Source: Pedobacter cryoconitis (lineage in GTDB: Bacteria; Bacteroidota; Bacteroidia; Sphingobacteriales; Sphingobacteriaceae). From it: DNA of 64,000 nucleotides. This document shows positions 9,674-19,217 of the stretch, one piece after another (the stretch's first letter is position 1; every line of letters begins with the position of its first letter). The stretch spans positions 921,300-985,299 of the forward strand of contig NZ_JACHCE010000002.1 in NCBI RefSeq assembly GCF_014200605.1, read 5' to 3'. The notes beneath the pieces were generated by a model, which had not been told where the DNA came from, did not search any database, and worked only from the letters and a program-made list of their open reading frames with translations. A program made the translations under genes and the position numbers.

Positions 9674-10931
9674 AGCCCATTCTATTTGAATCCAGTTTAA
9701 GGAAGATAAATAGTAAGACCGTAAAACTCCACAAAGAAGAACCTCCGTAGCTTATAAACGGCAAAGGGATACCGATTACCGGGATGATGCCTATCGTCAT
9801 CCCTATATTGATAAAGACGTGGAAAAAGATAATACTTGCCACACAATAACCATATACCCTTGAAAATGTAGAACGCTGTCTTTCGGCGAGGTTAATTACC
9901 CTTAGAAGTAAAAAGACATATAGTCCTATAACTACCGAACACCCCATAAATCCCCATTCTTCACCAATTGTAGAAAAGATAAAGTCGGTACTTTGTTCAG
10001 GAACATAACCGTATTTGGTCTGTGTACCTTCCAGAAAACCTCTTCCTGTCAGCTGGCCGGCACCAATAGCAATTTTAGATTGTATTACGTTATAACCAGC
10101 CCCTTTGGGGTCTGTTTTAAGACCAAGCATAATTTCGATACGCGTACGCTGATGCGGTTCAAGAACTTTCTCATAAGCTACTTTTACCAGGAATAAATAA
10201 CCAATAGCTATGATTGTTGCAAAGATCATGGAGAACATCATCTTCTGTTTTCTGCGGTTCTGATAGATAAAGAATCCGCCAATAGCAGCAATAATAGGGA
10301 TGAGTATATAAGCAGGCACAAGGAAATCGGCAATAAACAAGACAATCATTCCCAGGAAAATCAAGAGGAAATAACCAGATAAACCTTCACGGTATAAAGG
10401 GAACATGAAAGCCAGGAATACCAGCGCAGAACCTGTATCAGGCTGAAGCATAATCAGTAAAAGTGGAAATCCGATGATCAGTCCGGCAAAGAAAATAGAT
10501 TTGATATCAGTGAATTTGGGATTAAAATTCCCGACATATCTTGCAATCAGCAGCGCTGTACCAAATTTTGCAAGTTCCGAAGGCTGTAACCTGAAAGCCC
10601 CTAAAGGAATCCAGGCCTGGTTACCTGCTACTTTCCGGCCTACAACCAGTACTGCCATAAGCAGCAGCATGGTAATCCCATAAACGATGGGGGAGAACAC
10701 ACTGAAAAACTTGGCATCAAGCAACAGAATGGAAAACCCAATGATTAATCCTGTAATGATATAAATCAGTTGTTTACCATAATTACTGGCAAAATTAAAT
10801 ACCGCTGATGTTTCCGGATTATATAGGGAAGCGTAAATATTGACAAAGCCAATGGTACATAAAGCCGTGTAAATCAAAATTGTGATCCAATCTACATTAA
10901 AGAAGAAGCGGCTGCCTTGTTGCGTAGTCAT
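9666..10931 (-). CDS. rodA: rod-shape peptidoglycan polymerase RodA (SEDS family)
   Basis: SEDS-family glycan-strand polymerase (421 residues) that works with the class B penicillin-binding protein encoded just upstream. About ten membrane segments run through the protein. Family signatures: WIPLGAFRLQPSELAKFGTA in the first half, ARYVGNF, LLIMLQPDTGSALVFLAFMF (the conserved PDxGS), and near the end IGIPLPFISYGGSSLWS. It is last in the mreB-mreC-mreD-mrdA-rodA gene order, 4 bp after mrdA, so transcription and probably translation are linked. Confidence 0.97.
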   Translation of the reverse strand: MTTQQGSRFFFNVDWITILIYTALCTIGFVNIYASLYNPETSAVFNFASNYGKQLIYIITGLIIGFSILLLDAKFFSVFSPIVYGITMLLLMAVLVVGRKVAGNQAWIPLGAFRLQPSELAKFGTALLIARYVGNFNPKFTDIKSIFFAGLIIGFPLLLIMLQPDTGSALVFLAFMFPLYREGLSGYFLLIFLGMIVLFIADFLVPAYILIPIIAAIGGFFIYQNRRKQKMMFSMIFATIIAIGYLFLVKVAYEKVLEPHQRTRIEIMLGLKTDPKGAGYNVIQSKIAIGAGQLTGRGFLEGTQTKYGYVPEQSTDFIFSTIGEEWGFMGCSVVIGLYVFLLLRVINLAERQRSTFSRVYGYCVASIIFFHVFINIGMTIGIIPVIGIPLPFISYGGSSLWSFTVLLFIFLKLDSNRMGFI

Positions 10932-10935
10932 TTGC

Positions 10936-12879
10936 TTAGTTAATAGTTGTTGTTTTAGTAGGGACTATTTTATTTTCTGATGAAGCGGGTAATGTGGCTA
11001 CAGGTTTAGCTGCGCTATCCGCACTTTTAGGAGCCCATTTAATTTTTGGTTTTGGTACATCAGGCAAAACTACAACTTTCTTCATTGCTTCTGATTGTGC
11101 CAGTCTGCTGCCGGATATTTTACCTGTCAGATATTTTTCTGTAATAAAACTCGCTATAGGAGCAGCATAGGCACCACCGAAACCAGCATTTTCTACAATT
11201 ACAGCGATAGCAATTTTAGGATTATCACGGGGTGCAAAACCAACAAACACAGAGTGATTTTTTCCATGCGGGTTTTGTACAGTACCTGTTTTTCCACAAA
11301 AAAGAATATTAGGGATAGCAGAAGCGCGGGCTGTACCATAAGGCGCATTTACTGCATCCTGCATTCCGTCAATTACGGGCTCAAAATGTGAAGCATCAAT
11401 ATCCACAGAGTTTTTAATCAGGTATTCCTTTTTTACTTCTTTCTTTTCCCCAATCCCTTTGATCAGGTGAGGTTTGATATAATATCCTCTGTTGGCAATA
11501 ATAGCCATGATATTGGCCATTTGTAAAGGTGTGGCACTCATCTCTCCCTGGCCAATAGCCAATGAAATTACCGTAGTATATCCCCAGTGTTTGCCAAATC
11601 GTTTGGTATATTCTTCGGAAGTAAATATCCTTCCTTTACGCTCAAAAGGCATATCAAGATCAAGTTTAGAACCTAATCCGAATTTGCGCACTTTAGCAGA
11701 CCAGGAATCATAAGCCTCAGTTTTGTTTTTGAATTTCTTTTGCGTCATCAGCTTCTGAAACACATAACAGGCATAAGTATTACAAGATCTGGCCAGACCT
11801 TTACGCAGTGAAATGTTTCCGTCCACGTGTTCGCAGCTCACAAAGTGATTACCCGCCCAGTAGCCGCCCGGACAATTGAATGTTGTATTGGGGTCTATTA
11901 CACCTTCCTGCAGTGCGATTAAGTCATCCAGTGGCTTAAAAGAAGAACCTGGTGAATAATATCCCGAAAGCGGCCTGACCAGGAAAGGTCTGTTTGCAGA
12001 ACGGAAAATATCCATGTAATTATTTCCCTGCTGTCTTCCAACCATCAGATTGGGATCATAAGTAGGGCTGCTGACAAAAGCCAGCACTTCACCAGTACTG
12101 GGTTCTATAGCTACAATACTTCCAACTTTGTTCTTTAACAGCTGTTCACCCAATTTCTGAATATCTATATCCAGCGAAGAAACCAATGTTTCTCCAGAAA
12201 TGGCCAGTGTATCAAATTTACCATTCAGATAACTTCCCTGAGGGACGTTCCTGGCATTGTAAATAGTATTTTCTACGCCACGTTCACCACGCAGTACATC
12301 ATTATACTGACGTTCCACACCCGATTTTCCAATATAATCTCCGGGGCGGTAATAGCCTTCGCTTTCTTCAATATCTTTATCTGAAACCTCTTTTACATAA
12401 CCGAAAAACTGTCCGGCAACACTATCCGGATAATGTCTTACGGTTCTGTTCTGTGTCTCAAAACCAATAAAACGGGAAAGTCTTTCCTGTAAAGCAGCAT
12501 AAGTCTGTACAGATAATTGTTTCTCAAATACTGAGCGCTGATATCTGGATTGATTTCTGGCCTTATTGAAACGCTTGTGAAAGCCATCCATGTCAATACC
12601 AATAATTCTGCATAAAGCCAGTGTATCAAAAGGTTTAACCAGGTTAGGAGTGACCATCAGGTCATATACAGGTTCATTCTGAACCAATACTTTGCTGTTT
12701 CTGTCTGTAATAACACCGCGTGCCGGAAAAGTATATTTTTTACGCAGCACATTACTGTTTGCAGATAAGAAATAACGGTCACTGGCTACTTGTATATAGA
12801 AAAGCTGCCCCATTAAAATGAGTGCAATGACTATAAAAAGACCTTGTATAATATATTTTCGGTTGAAAAGATTCTCCAT
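10936..12879 (-). CDS. mrdA: penicillin-binding protein 2 (elongation transpeptidase)
   Basis: Class B penicillin-binding protein (647 residues) that cross-links peptidoglycan during cell elongation. One N-terminal membrane anchor (about 9-30), a dimerisation/pedestal domain (about 50-230, with PARGVITDRNSKVLV and GKSGVERQYNDVLRG), then the transpeptidase domain. Catalytic motifs: SSFK with Ser312 and Lys315, SCN in LARSCNTYACYVF, and KTG in FCGKTGTVQNP. A Pro/Ala/Lys-rich tail of about 60 residues follows the domain. The ATG at 12879 overlaps the last base of mreD. Confidence 0.97.
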   Translation of the reverse strand: MENLFNRKYIIQGLFIVIALILMGQLFYIQVASDRYFLSANSNVLRKKYTFPARGVITDRNSKVLVQNEPVYDLMVTPNLVKPFDTLALCRIIGIDMDGFHKRFNKARNQSRYQRSVFEKQLSVQTYAALQERLSRFIGFETQNRTVRHYPDSVAGQFFGYVKEVSDKDIEESEGYYRPGDYIGKSGVERQYNDVLRGERGVENTIYNARNVPQGSYLNGKFDTLAISGETLVSSLDIDIQKLGEQLLKNKVGSIVAIEPSTGEVLAFVSSPTYDPNLMVGRQQGNNYMDIFRSANRPFLVRPLSGYYSPGSSFKPLDDLIALQEGVIDPNTTFNCPGGYWAGNHFVSCEHVDGNISLRKGLARSCNTYACYVFQKLMTQKKFKNKTEAYDSWSAKVRKFGLGSKLDLDMPFERKGRIFTSEEYTKRFGKHWGYTTVISLAIGQGEMSATPLQMANIMAIIANRGYYIKPHLIKGIGEKKEVKKEYLIKNSVDIDASHFEPVIDGMQDAVNAPYGTARASAIPNILFCGKTGTVQNPHGKNHSVFVGFAPRDNPKIAIAVIVENAGFGGAYAAPIASFITEKYLTGKISGSRLAQSEAMKKVVVLPDVPKPKIKWAPKSADSAAKPVATLPASSENKIVPTKTTTIN

Positions 12880-13394
12880 TAGCGCATTTTTCTATTATAG
12901 AAGATAAATTCTATTAATATAACAGTGAATAAAGTAAAGATACCGCTAAGCAGGCATCTTAACAAAGTGTAGGAGAGTTCTGTTAATTTAAAAGCTTCTA
13001 ATAAGAAAAGCACAAGGTGATGGGCAAATGTACATAGTAAGGCATAAAGACCAAACCATTTAAAACCCATATTACCTAAAGTAGGCTCAGGTTCATCAAA
13101 GTTATCACGGCTAACGGTAACCGAAATAAATAAGATCCTTACAAAAACCAAGGTTACACAGGCTGCTGCATGTACACCTAAAGTATCATAAAACGCATCC
13201 AGTGTTAAACCAGTACCAAAAGCGATGAGGTACAAAATAGGGTTAGGGATACTGAAGGGAAGCAACAGTAAAAATAAGATATAAGTGAAAGGCGTCGCGA
13301 GATCATAAAAGCTCAGGTTCCTCAACAAAAGAATTTGTATGGAAAGCAGGATGAACCACCTTAAGATATTGATTAATATAATTCTACTGTTCAT
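12879..13394 (-). CDS. mreD: rod shape-determining protein MreD
   Basis: Small hydrophobic protein (171 residues) with about five membrane helices, no soluble domain. The sequence is poorly conserved, as usual for MreD, but size, hydropathy and position between mreC and mrdA identify it. Visible features include ILRWFILLSIQILLLRNL at the start and a conserved LYLIAFGTGLTLDAFYDTLG helix-loop typical of the family. It links MreC to the elongation complex in the inner membrane. It overlaps mreC by 11 bp and mrdA by 1 bp. Confidence 0.93.
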   Translation of the reverse strand: MNSRIILINILRWFILLSIQILLLRNLSFYDLATPFTYILFLLLLPFSIPNPILYLIAFGTGLTLDAFYDTLGVHAAACVTLVFVRILFISVTVSRDNFDEPEPTLGNMGFKWFGLYALLCTFAHHLVLFLLEAFKLTELSYTLLRCLLSGIFTLFTVILIEFIFYNRKMR

Positions 13395-14223
13395 TCGGCA
13401 ATTTTGATTCTAATGCTTTTTCTTCCTCTGCGAATTTATCTTTGATTACATACACATATTGTAAGGTACTGAAATCATTAAAAAGATTTATCTGGATGGT
13501 GAGGAAATTATCCCCGGTCGAGATCCCTCTGTTACTGATTGTTCCTACCTGTATTCCAGGAGGGAATGATCCAAAACCAGAGGTGATAACGGTATCCTTT
13601 AATTTGACTTTGAAATGGTTAGGGACATCTTTGATATAAGCTGTTCTGTAATCTGAATTGCGGTCACCCCAAACCAGTGAACCCAGTGCTTTTGTTGATT
13701 TAATGCTTACACTGATTTTAGCATCTTTATTTAAAAGAGACTCTATAGTAGCCAGGTGGGGAGAAACATCACGGATAATACCAACTACACCTCTGCCTGC
13801 AGAGATGACAGCCATTCCGCTTTCTATACCATCCAAAGCCCCTTTGTTAATGGTAATAACGTTATTCCGGAGTGTGATAGAGTTTTTGATTACCCTGGCT
13901 GCAAGGTAAGTATACTGAACATGTGTGGCTGTATCTTTAACTACTGTGTTTTTAGCACTGTCAATATTTTTAAGCGCTAAAAGTGCGGTGTTTAGTTTTG
14001 CATTTTCAAGTGCAAGACTGTCATTTACCGAGCCCAGGTTCATGTACTTTTTAAATACATTTAATTTTTCATAAGCATGACCTACAACCTCATTGGTAGA
14101 GTTAAAGGTCACACTTCTTTGGTAAGCATTGTTTTTAACAGTAAGGATGATACCAATGGTAAAAAAAATGACAAACAGAAAAAATGCGTTATATCTGTTA
14201 ATGAAAATCCAAAGGTTACGCAT
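13384..14223 (-). CDS. mreC: rod shape-determining protein MreC
   Basis: Bitopic inner-membrane protein (279 residues) whose periplasmic part activates the PBP2/RodA machine. Membrane segment at about 10-30 (NAFFLFVIFFTIGIILTV), a coiled coil at about 60-90 (LALENAKLNTALLALKNI), then the MreC beta-domain with NVITINKGALDGIESGMAVI and GRGVVGIIRDVSPHLATIES. The closing SGFGSFPPGIQVGTI is typical. It starts 105 bp after mreB, with a terminator-like hairpin in between. Confidence 0.96.
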   Translation of the reverse strand: MRNLWIFINRYNAFFLFVIFFTIGIILTVKNNAYQRSVTFNSTNEVVGHAYEKLNVFKKYMNLGSVNDSLALENAKLNTALLALKNIDSAKNTVVKDTATHVQYTYLAARVIKNSITLRNNVITINKGALDGIESGMAVISAGRGVVGIIRDVSPHLATIESLLNKDAKISVSIKSTKALGSLVWGDRNSDYRTAYIKDVPNHFKVKLKDTVITSGFGSFPPGIQVGTISNRGISTGDNFLTIQINLFNDFSTLQYVYVIKDKFAEEEKALESKLPNEQ

Positions 14224-14272
14224 ATTTCTTCATTCTGTATTGAAATACAGCTCTCATCTTTATTTAAATGAT

Positions 14273-14306
14273 AAAATGTGAGCAGTTTTGAAGCTGCTCA
14301 CATTTT
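14273..14306 (-). terminator. terminator-like hairpin between mreB and mreC
   Basis: A 13-bp stem (14273-14285 with 14294-14306, core GTGAGCAG/CTGCTCAC) and an 8-base loop. On the minus strand it ends in a short T-rich tract. It lies just after the mreB stop and could uncouple abundant mreB mRNA from mreCD-mrdA-rodA. Confidence 0.6.
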
Positions 14307-14328
14307 TATGCTGTATATGATGATTAAT

Positions 14329-15351
14329 TTATTGCATTAAAAACTTATAGCCACCGATATTTTTCAGTGCAATACCTGTACCACGAACAACCGCACGTAA
14401 AGGATCTTCTGCTACGTGTACCGGAAGTTTAGTTTTGGCTGCCACACGTTTGTCCAGTCCGCGTAATAACGCTCCGCCACCTGTCAGGTAAATACCTGTC
14501 TGGTAAATATCTGCAGAAAGTTCTGGTGGGGTAATCTCCAAGGCTTTTAGAATTGCTTCTTCAATTTTAGAGATAGACTTGTCCAGACAGTGTGCAATCT
14601 CAGTGTAAGAAACTGTAATTTGTTTCGGTACACCAGTCATTAAATCTCTTCCCTGTACAGCGAAATCTGCTGGTGGATCTGATAATTCAGGTAAAGCCGC
14701 ACCAACTTCAATTTTGATTTTTTCTGCTGTACGGTCACCAATCATAATGTTGTGCTGACGACGGATATAGTTGACGATATCCGAATCAAAGTTATCTCCC
14801 GCAACACGGATAGACTGATCGCATACAATACCAGACAAAGCAATTACAGCGATTTCAGTCGTACCACCACCGATATCGATGATCATGTTACCCATCGGCT
14901 CTTCTACGTCAATTCCGATACCTACAGCTGCAGCCATTGGCTCGTGAATTAAGTAAACCTCTTTAGCTCCGGCGATTTCTGCCGAATCTCTTACTGCACG
15001 TTTTTCAACTTCAGTAATTCCTGATGGAATACAGATTACCATTCTCAAAGATGGGAACATCCAGCCTTTTCCACCATTCAGCATACGGATCATACCTTTG
15101 ATCATAGCCTCAGCAGCATTAAAGTCGGCGATAACACCATCTTTCAGTGGCCTTACGGTACGGATGTTGTCGTGGGTTTTACCCTCCATCTGCATCGCCT
15201 GACGGCCTATTGCGATAATTTTATTTGTTTGTCTGTCAAAAGCAACTATTGAAGGCTCATCAACAACCACTTTATCATTGTGTATTATCAGGGTGTTGGC
15301 GGTGCCTAAATCGATGGCAACCTCTTGTGTGAACCAGTTAAATAAACCCAT
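14329..15351 (-). CDS. mreB: actin-like cell-shape protein MreB
   Basis: Bacterial actin (340 residues) forming membrane-bound filaments that guide the elongasome. Nucleotide-binding motifs of the Hsp70/actin fold: phosphate-1 EVAIDLGTANTLI at about 10-22, phosphate-2 MIIDIGGGTTEIAVI, and the adenosine motif IYLTGGGALLRGLDKRV. The N-terminal MGLFNWF is an amphipathic membrane-targeting segment. Full length. First gene of the shape cluster and 85 bp downstream of purH on the same strand. Confidence 0.98.
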   Translation of the reverse strand: MGLFNWFTQEVAIDLGTANTLIIHNDKVVVDEPSIVAFDRQTNKIIAIGRQAMQMEGKTHDNIRTVRPLKDGVIADFNAAEAMIKGMIRMLNGGKGWMFPSLRMVICIPSGITEVEKRAVRDSAEIAGAKEVYLIHEPMAAAVGIGIDVEEPMGNMIIDIGGGTTEIAVIALSGIVCDQSIRVAGDNFDSDIVNYIRRQHNIMIGDRTAEKIKIEVGAALPELSDPPADFAVQGRDLMTGVPKQITVSYTEIAHCLDKSISKIEEAILKALEITPPELSADIYQTGIYLTGGGALLRGLDKRVAAKTKLPVHVAEDPLRAVVRGTGIALKNIGGYKFLMQ

Positions 15352-15436
15352 TTATAGGTGGATAAGTTATTATTAAAAATTCTATATACTATTTAATGTA
15401 AAACTACGGCTTTTTATTGTATTCGCAGCTAAAAAA

Positions 15437-16963
15437 TTAGTGCTTGAAATGTCTGATGCCGGTGGTTACCATTGCGATACCTTTTTCATTTGCTTTGTTG
15501 ATAGAATCAGCATCTTTAATTGATCCGCCTGGTTGAAGCACTGCTGTAATACCCGCATCAGCTGCAATTTCAACACAATCAGGGAAAGGGAAAAAGGCGT
15601 CTGAAGCCATTACCGATCCGATTAAGCTAAAGTTGAAAGCTTCTGCTTTTACAATTGCCTGCTTCAAAGCATCAACTCTCGAAGTTTGTCCGACACCGCT
15701 TGCCAGTAAAGTATTGTCCTTAACAAACACAATTGTGTTCGATTTAGTATGTTTTACAATTTTATTTGCGAAAAAAAGATCTTTTAGCTCGGCAGCTGAA
15801 GGTGATTTTTCAGTTACAGTAACCATTTGATCTGGTCCTTCAACGATTAAATCTTTATCCTGCTCAATTACACCATTCAATAAAGTTTTGAATTGTTTTT
15901 TTCCTAATTCAACGTGATTACGCTGTAAAATTACTCTGTTCTTTTTCGCTTTGAACAATTCAATGGCTTCTGGCTGATAAGAAGGTGCGATTAGCACTTC
16001 AAAAAATAATTTATTGATTTCTGTAGCTGTAGCCAGGTCAATTTCACGGTTTGCAATCAATACACCACCAAAAGCAGATACAGGGTCACAAGCTAAGGCA
16101 TCATCCCATGCTTGTCCGATGGTTTCTCTCGAAGCAATACCACAAGCGTTAGTATGTTTTAAAATAGCGAAAGTAGGCTCGATAAATTCATCGATCAGAC
16201 TTACTGCAGCATCAACGTCAACTAAGTTATTGTAAGAAAGTTCTTTTCCGTTTAATTTGGTAAACATTTCATCCAGGTCTCCGTAAAAAACACCTTGCTG
16301 ATGTGGATTTTCTCCATAACGAAGAGTTTTTGCCGTATTGATACTCTGTTTGAATAAAGTAAGCGGTTCTTCTGTATTGAAGTAGTTGAAGATCGCTGTA
16401 TCGTAGTGAGAAGAAGTATGGAATGCTTTTTTAGCATAAGCTTTACGCTGTGCCAAAGATGTTTCTCCGTTTTGTTCTTCTAATTGTTGTTGTAAGGTTG
16501 CGTAATCATCTTTTGATGCCAGGATAACTACGTCATTAAAATTCTTGGCAGCAGCTCTGATCAGAGAAATACCGCCAATGTCAATTTTTTCAATGATTTC
16601 CTCTTCCGAACCACCTGCTTTAAGTGTTTCTTCAAATGGATATAAATCAACGATAACCAGGTCGATTTCAGGGATTTCATATGCTGCAATCTGCTCCTTG
16701 TCTTCCTTTAGGTTTCTGCGGTTTAAGATACCACCGAATACTTTTGGGTGCAACGTTTTAACCCTTCCGCCTAAAATAGAGGGATAACCGGTCAGATCTT
16801 CAACAGCTGTAACAGGCAAATTCAAGTCTTTAATGAACTGTTCTGTTCCACCTGTAGAAAACAATTGAACACCTTGCTGTGCTAGCAAGCGAACAAGTGG
16901 TTCTAGACCGTCTTTGTAATATACTGAGATTAAAGCGTTTTTGATCTTTATTTGTTGACTCAT
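15437..16963 (-). CDS. purH: bifunctional AICAR formyltransferase/IMP cyclohydrolase
   Basis: Catalyses the last two steps of IMP synthesis (508 residues, normal length). The N-terminal MGS-like IMP cyclohydrolase domain (about 1-195) has VQLFSTGGTEQFI, GGRVKTLHPKVFGGIL and YPFEETL. The AICAR transformylase domain follows with LRYGENPHQQG, LKHTNACGIA, DPVSAFGGVL, and near the end ASDAFFPFPDCVEIAADAGI and GGSIKDADSI. It lies 73 bp downstream of purN on the same strand, so the two purine genes form a unit. Cytoplasmic. Confidence 0.98.
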   Translation of the reverse strand: MSQQIKIKNALISVYYKDGLEPLVRLLAQQGVQLFSTGGTEQFIKDLNLPVTAVEDLTGYPSILGGRVKTLHPKVFGGILNRRNLKEDKEQIAAYEIPEIDLVIVDLYPFEETLKAGGSEEEIIEKIDIGGISLIRAAAKNFNDVVILASKDDYATLQQQLEEQNGETSLAQRKAYAKKAFHTSSHYDTAIFNYFNTEEPLTLFKQSINTAKTLRYGENPHQQGVFYGDLDEMFTKLNGKELSYNNLVDVDAAVSLIDEFIEPTFAILKHTNACGIASRETIGQAWDDALACDPVSAFGGVLIANREIDLATATEINKLFFEVLIAPSYQPEAIELFKAKKNRVILQRNHVELGKKQFKTLLNGVIEQDKDLIVEGPDQMVTVTEKSPSAAELKDLFFANKIVKHTKSNTIVFVKDNTLLASGVGQTSRVDALKQAIVKAEAFNFSLIGSVMASDAFFPFPDCVEIAADAGITAVLQPGGSIKDADSINKANEKGIAMVTTGIRHFKH

Positions 16964-17036
16964 TGGGTGTGATTTTTGAGCCGCAAAATTATGATTTTTA
17001 AGCGATAAATTTCAGAGAGAAATGATAAAAAACGTC

Positions 17037-17615
17037 TTATTTTTTTATCTTTTTCAAAATAGTCTCCACAATCCTGGGATAATGTTGGTGTTCAAGCTGT
17101 TGTCCCTTGAATTTTACCATTTCCAAATTGTCGTCTTTATCAATTTTATATTTGGCCTGATAGATATATTCACCTTCATCATAATTTTCATTTACGTAAT
17201 GAATAGTGATGCCGCCTTCAGTTTCGCCTGCCGCCAATACTGCTTTATGAACATGATCTCCATACATTCCCTTTCCTCCAAATTTAGGAAGTATAGCAGG
17301 GTGGATATTGATAATGCGCCCAGGATATTCTGAAATCAGATTTTGAGGAATAAGCCATAAGAAACCTGCAAGGACAATCAGGTCAATATCCAGGTTTTTT
17401 AATAAATCAATTATAGAATCGGTCTGATAAAACTCTTTTCTGTCAAAAATATGTGAAGGAATCTCGAAATTATCTGCACGCTGTAAAACGTATGCATCAG
17501 GATTATTGGTTAATACCAGTGCAATTTCTACTTCAGGACTGTGTTTGAACAGTTCCATGATTTTCTGGGCATTGGAACCCGAACCGGAGGCAAAGATTGC
17601 TATACGTTTTTTCAT
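17037..17615 (-). CDS. purN: phosphoribosylglycinamide formyltransferase
   Basis: GAR transformylase (192 residues) that uses 10-formyl-tetrahydrofolate to formylate glycinamide ribonucleotide in purine synthesis. Signatures: IAIFASGSGSNAQKIMELF (phosphate loop), INIHPAILPKFGGKGMYGDH (catalytic Asn and His), and the product-binding segment VNENYDEGEYIYQAKY. Start ATG at 17615. The 46 bases covering its start and leader are repeated once directly upstream, which creates a second ATGAAAA and a 14-codon mini-ORF at 17667. First gene of a purN-purH pair. Confidence 0.97.
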   Translation of the reverse strand: MKKRIAIFASGSGSNAQKIMELFKHSPEVEIALVLTNNPDAYVLQRADNFEIPSHIFDRKEFYQTDSIIDLLKNLDIDLIVLAGFLWLIPQNLISEYPGRIINIHPAILPKFGGKGMYGDHVHKAVLAAGETEGGITIHYVNENYDEGEYIYQAKYKIDKDDNLEMVKFKGQQLEHQHYPRIVETILKKIKK

Positions 17616-17706
17616 TCGTTGTTTATTGTTCTTTAATGGTATTCAAGCTGGCTACGCCGGTTTTCATTCGTTGTTTATTGTTCTTTAATGGTATTCAAGC
17701 TGGCTA
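17609..17706. repeat. 46-bp direct repeat over the purN start
   Basis: Bases 17609-17654 recur exactly at 17661-17706, separated by CGCCGG, giving a 52-base period. The left copy contains the purN start codon and leader. On the minus strand the right copy supplies ATGAAAACCGGCGTAGCCAG, a mini-ORF of 14 codons (MKTGVASLNTIKEQ) ending in TAA seven bases before the purN ATG and in another frame. It looks like a recent tandem duplication. Confidence 0.9.
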
Positions 17707-17740
17707 AGAGTAACTGAACCCATATAACGTTGTTTTTTGT

Positions 17741-17748
17741 CAAAAATA
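17741..17748 (-). promoter_or_regulatory. candidate -7 box for purN
   Basis: On the minus strand TATTTTTG fits TAnnTTTG; transcription from here would carry the duplicated leader and the mini-ORF. No clear -33 TTTG, so weak. Confidence 0.3.
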
Positions 17749-17816
17749 GTATTTTGAGTATTGAATGAAAGGGTTTAATCAGAATATATTCATTTTTTAA
17801 CGTAAAACGTTAATAA

Positions 17817-19217
17817 TCACATCAGTTTCTCCAGTATTTTTAAGACCCATCCCTTTTTGTCATAAGGCGGATAAATCATTTTTGAGATATTCATTGAGGA
17901 TTGAAAAACTACTGCTCTTTCGTGTGAGAATGTTTTGAAGCCAAAAATGCCATGACAACTGCCTGTTCCACTTTCATTCGCTCCGCCAAATGGTAAATGA
18001 GAATTTGAAATGTGGATTAAGACATCATTGACACATGCCCCGCCCGAACTTGTACTTTTCAATAAATGCTTAATGTTAGCCTTACTTTCACTAAATATAT
18101 AGATGGCCAGCGGTTTGCTTTTCTCATTGATCATCCGGATGGGGGTATCAGGGTTTGTATAAGGTATAACTGGTAAAACAGGGCCAAATATTTCTTCCTG
18201 CATAATTTTACAGTCAAAATCGACATTTCTTAGTATTGTAGGATAGATAGTGTGTTCTAATAGTACAGAATCACCTCCCCAGGCAATTTCTGCACCTTTA
18301 TTTACTGCGTCTTTAATCAGGGCCGTTAATCGATCGAAATGCCTGATGTTAATAATCTTTGCATATGCTGATTCGTTGATCAGTCCATTTTTATTCAGGA
18401 ACATGTCCTGAGCTGCCGATTTATAAAAGGATATAAATTCTTCAATTTTTGATTCATGTATAAGTACATAATCAGGAGCAATACAAGTTTGTCCGGCATT
18501 GATCAGCTTGCCCCAGGCTATTTTTGTCGCTGCATTTTTAATTTTTGCAGTCTCATCAATAATAACCGGTGATTTTCCACCTAATTCCAGTGTAACCGAA
18601 GTGAGGTGTGCTGCAGCTGCTTTCATCACTATCTTTCCAACAGCAGTACTTCCTGTAAAAAAAATATGATCAAATGGAAGTTCCAGCAAAGTCCTGGAAA
18701 CAGATTCATCACCTTCAAAACACGCGATCTCATTTTTGTTAAACGCTGCTTTAATAATTTTTGCAATTACAGCACTTGTTGCGCTACTGAATTCTGAAGG
18801 TTTTAATATCACACAATTACCAGCCGCAATAGCTGAAATCAAAGGGCTCATTGTTAATTGAAATGGATAGTTCCAGGGAGAGATAATCAGACAGACACCT
18901 TTGGGTTCATAATAAATTCTATTTCTGGCCATGAAGTTGACTATGCTCTTGGCTGCATATCCGGGCTCCATCCAGCTTCTGAGGTTTTTGATAGCAAAGT
19001 CTATTTCGCTTGAAATAAAGATCAGTTCTGTAACCGCAGTCTCAAATTTGCTTTTCCTTAAATCAGTTTGCAGCGCACCATAGATTTCGCTCTTATACTT
19101 TTCTATGGTTAGTTTCAATAAGTGTAATTTATCAATCCGCTCAGTAGCTGTGCTCAGTCTGAGCGCATACTTGTTTTGTTTCTGAGCTTCAAAAACAGTA
19201 TTGATTATCTGTGTCAT
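17817..19217 (-). CDS. aldehyde dehydrogenase (ALDH superfamily, class 3-like)
   Basis: NAD(P)-dependent aldehyde dehydrogenase of 466 residues, the short class 3-type length. NAD-binding segment IISPWNYPFQLTMSPLISAI, GNCVILKPSEFS, FFTGSTAVGK; general-base Glu in VTLELGGKSPVII; catalytic Cys in NAGQTCIAPDYVLI; cofactor/substrate motif MQEEIFGPVLPVIPY. The C-terminus ends FQSSMNISKMIYPPYDKKGW without an extended membrane anchor. Such enzymes oxidise long-chain or aromatic aldehydes; the exact substrate is not evident. Upstream of purN on the same strand, but with 201 bp between. Confidence 0.93.
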   Translation of the reverse strand: MTQIINTVFEAQKQNKYALRLSTATERIDKLHLLKLTIEKYKSEIYGALQTDLRKSKFETAVTELIFISSEIDFAIKNLRSWMEPGYAAKSIVNFMARNRIYYEPKGVCLIISPWNYPFQLTMSPLISAIAAGNCVILKPSEFSSATSAVIAKIIKAAFNKNEIACFEGDESVSRTLLELPFDHIFFTGSTAVGKIVMKAAAAHLTSVTLELGGKSPVIIDETAKIKNAATKIAWGKLINAGQTCIAPDYVLIHESKIEEFISFYKSAAQDMFLNKNGLINESAYAKIINIRHFDRLTALIKDAVNKGAEIAWGGDSVLLEHTIYPTILRNVDFDCKIMQEEIFGPVLPVIPYTNPDTPIRMINEKSKPLAIYIFSESKANIKHLLKSTSSGGACVNDVLIHISNSHLPFGGANESGTGSCHGIFGFKTFSHERAVVFQSSMNISKMIYPPYDKKGWVLKILEKLM

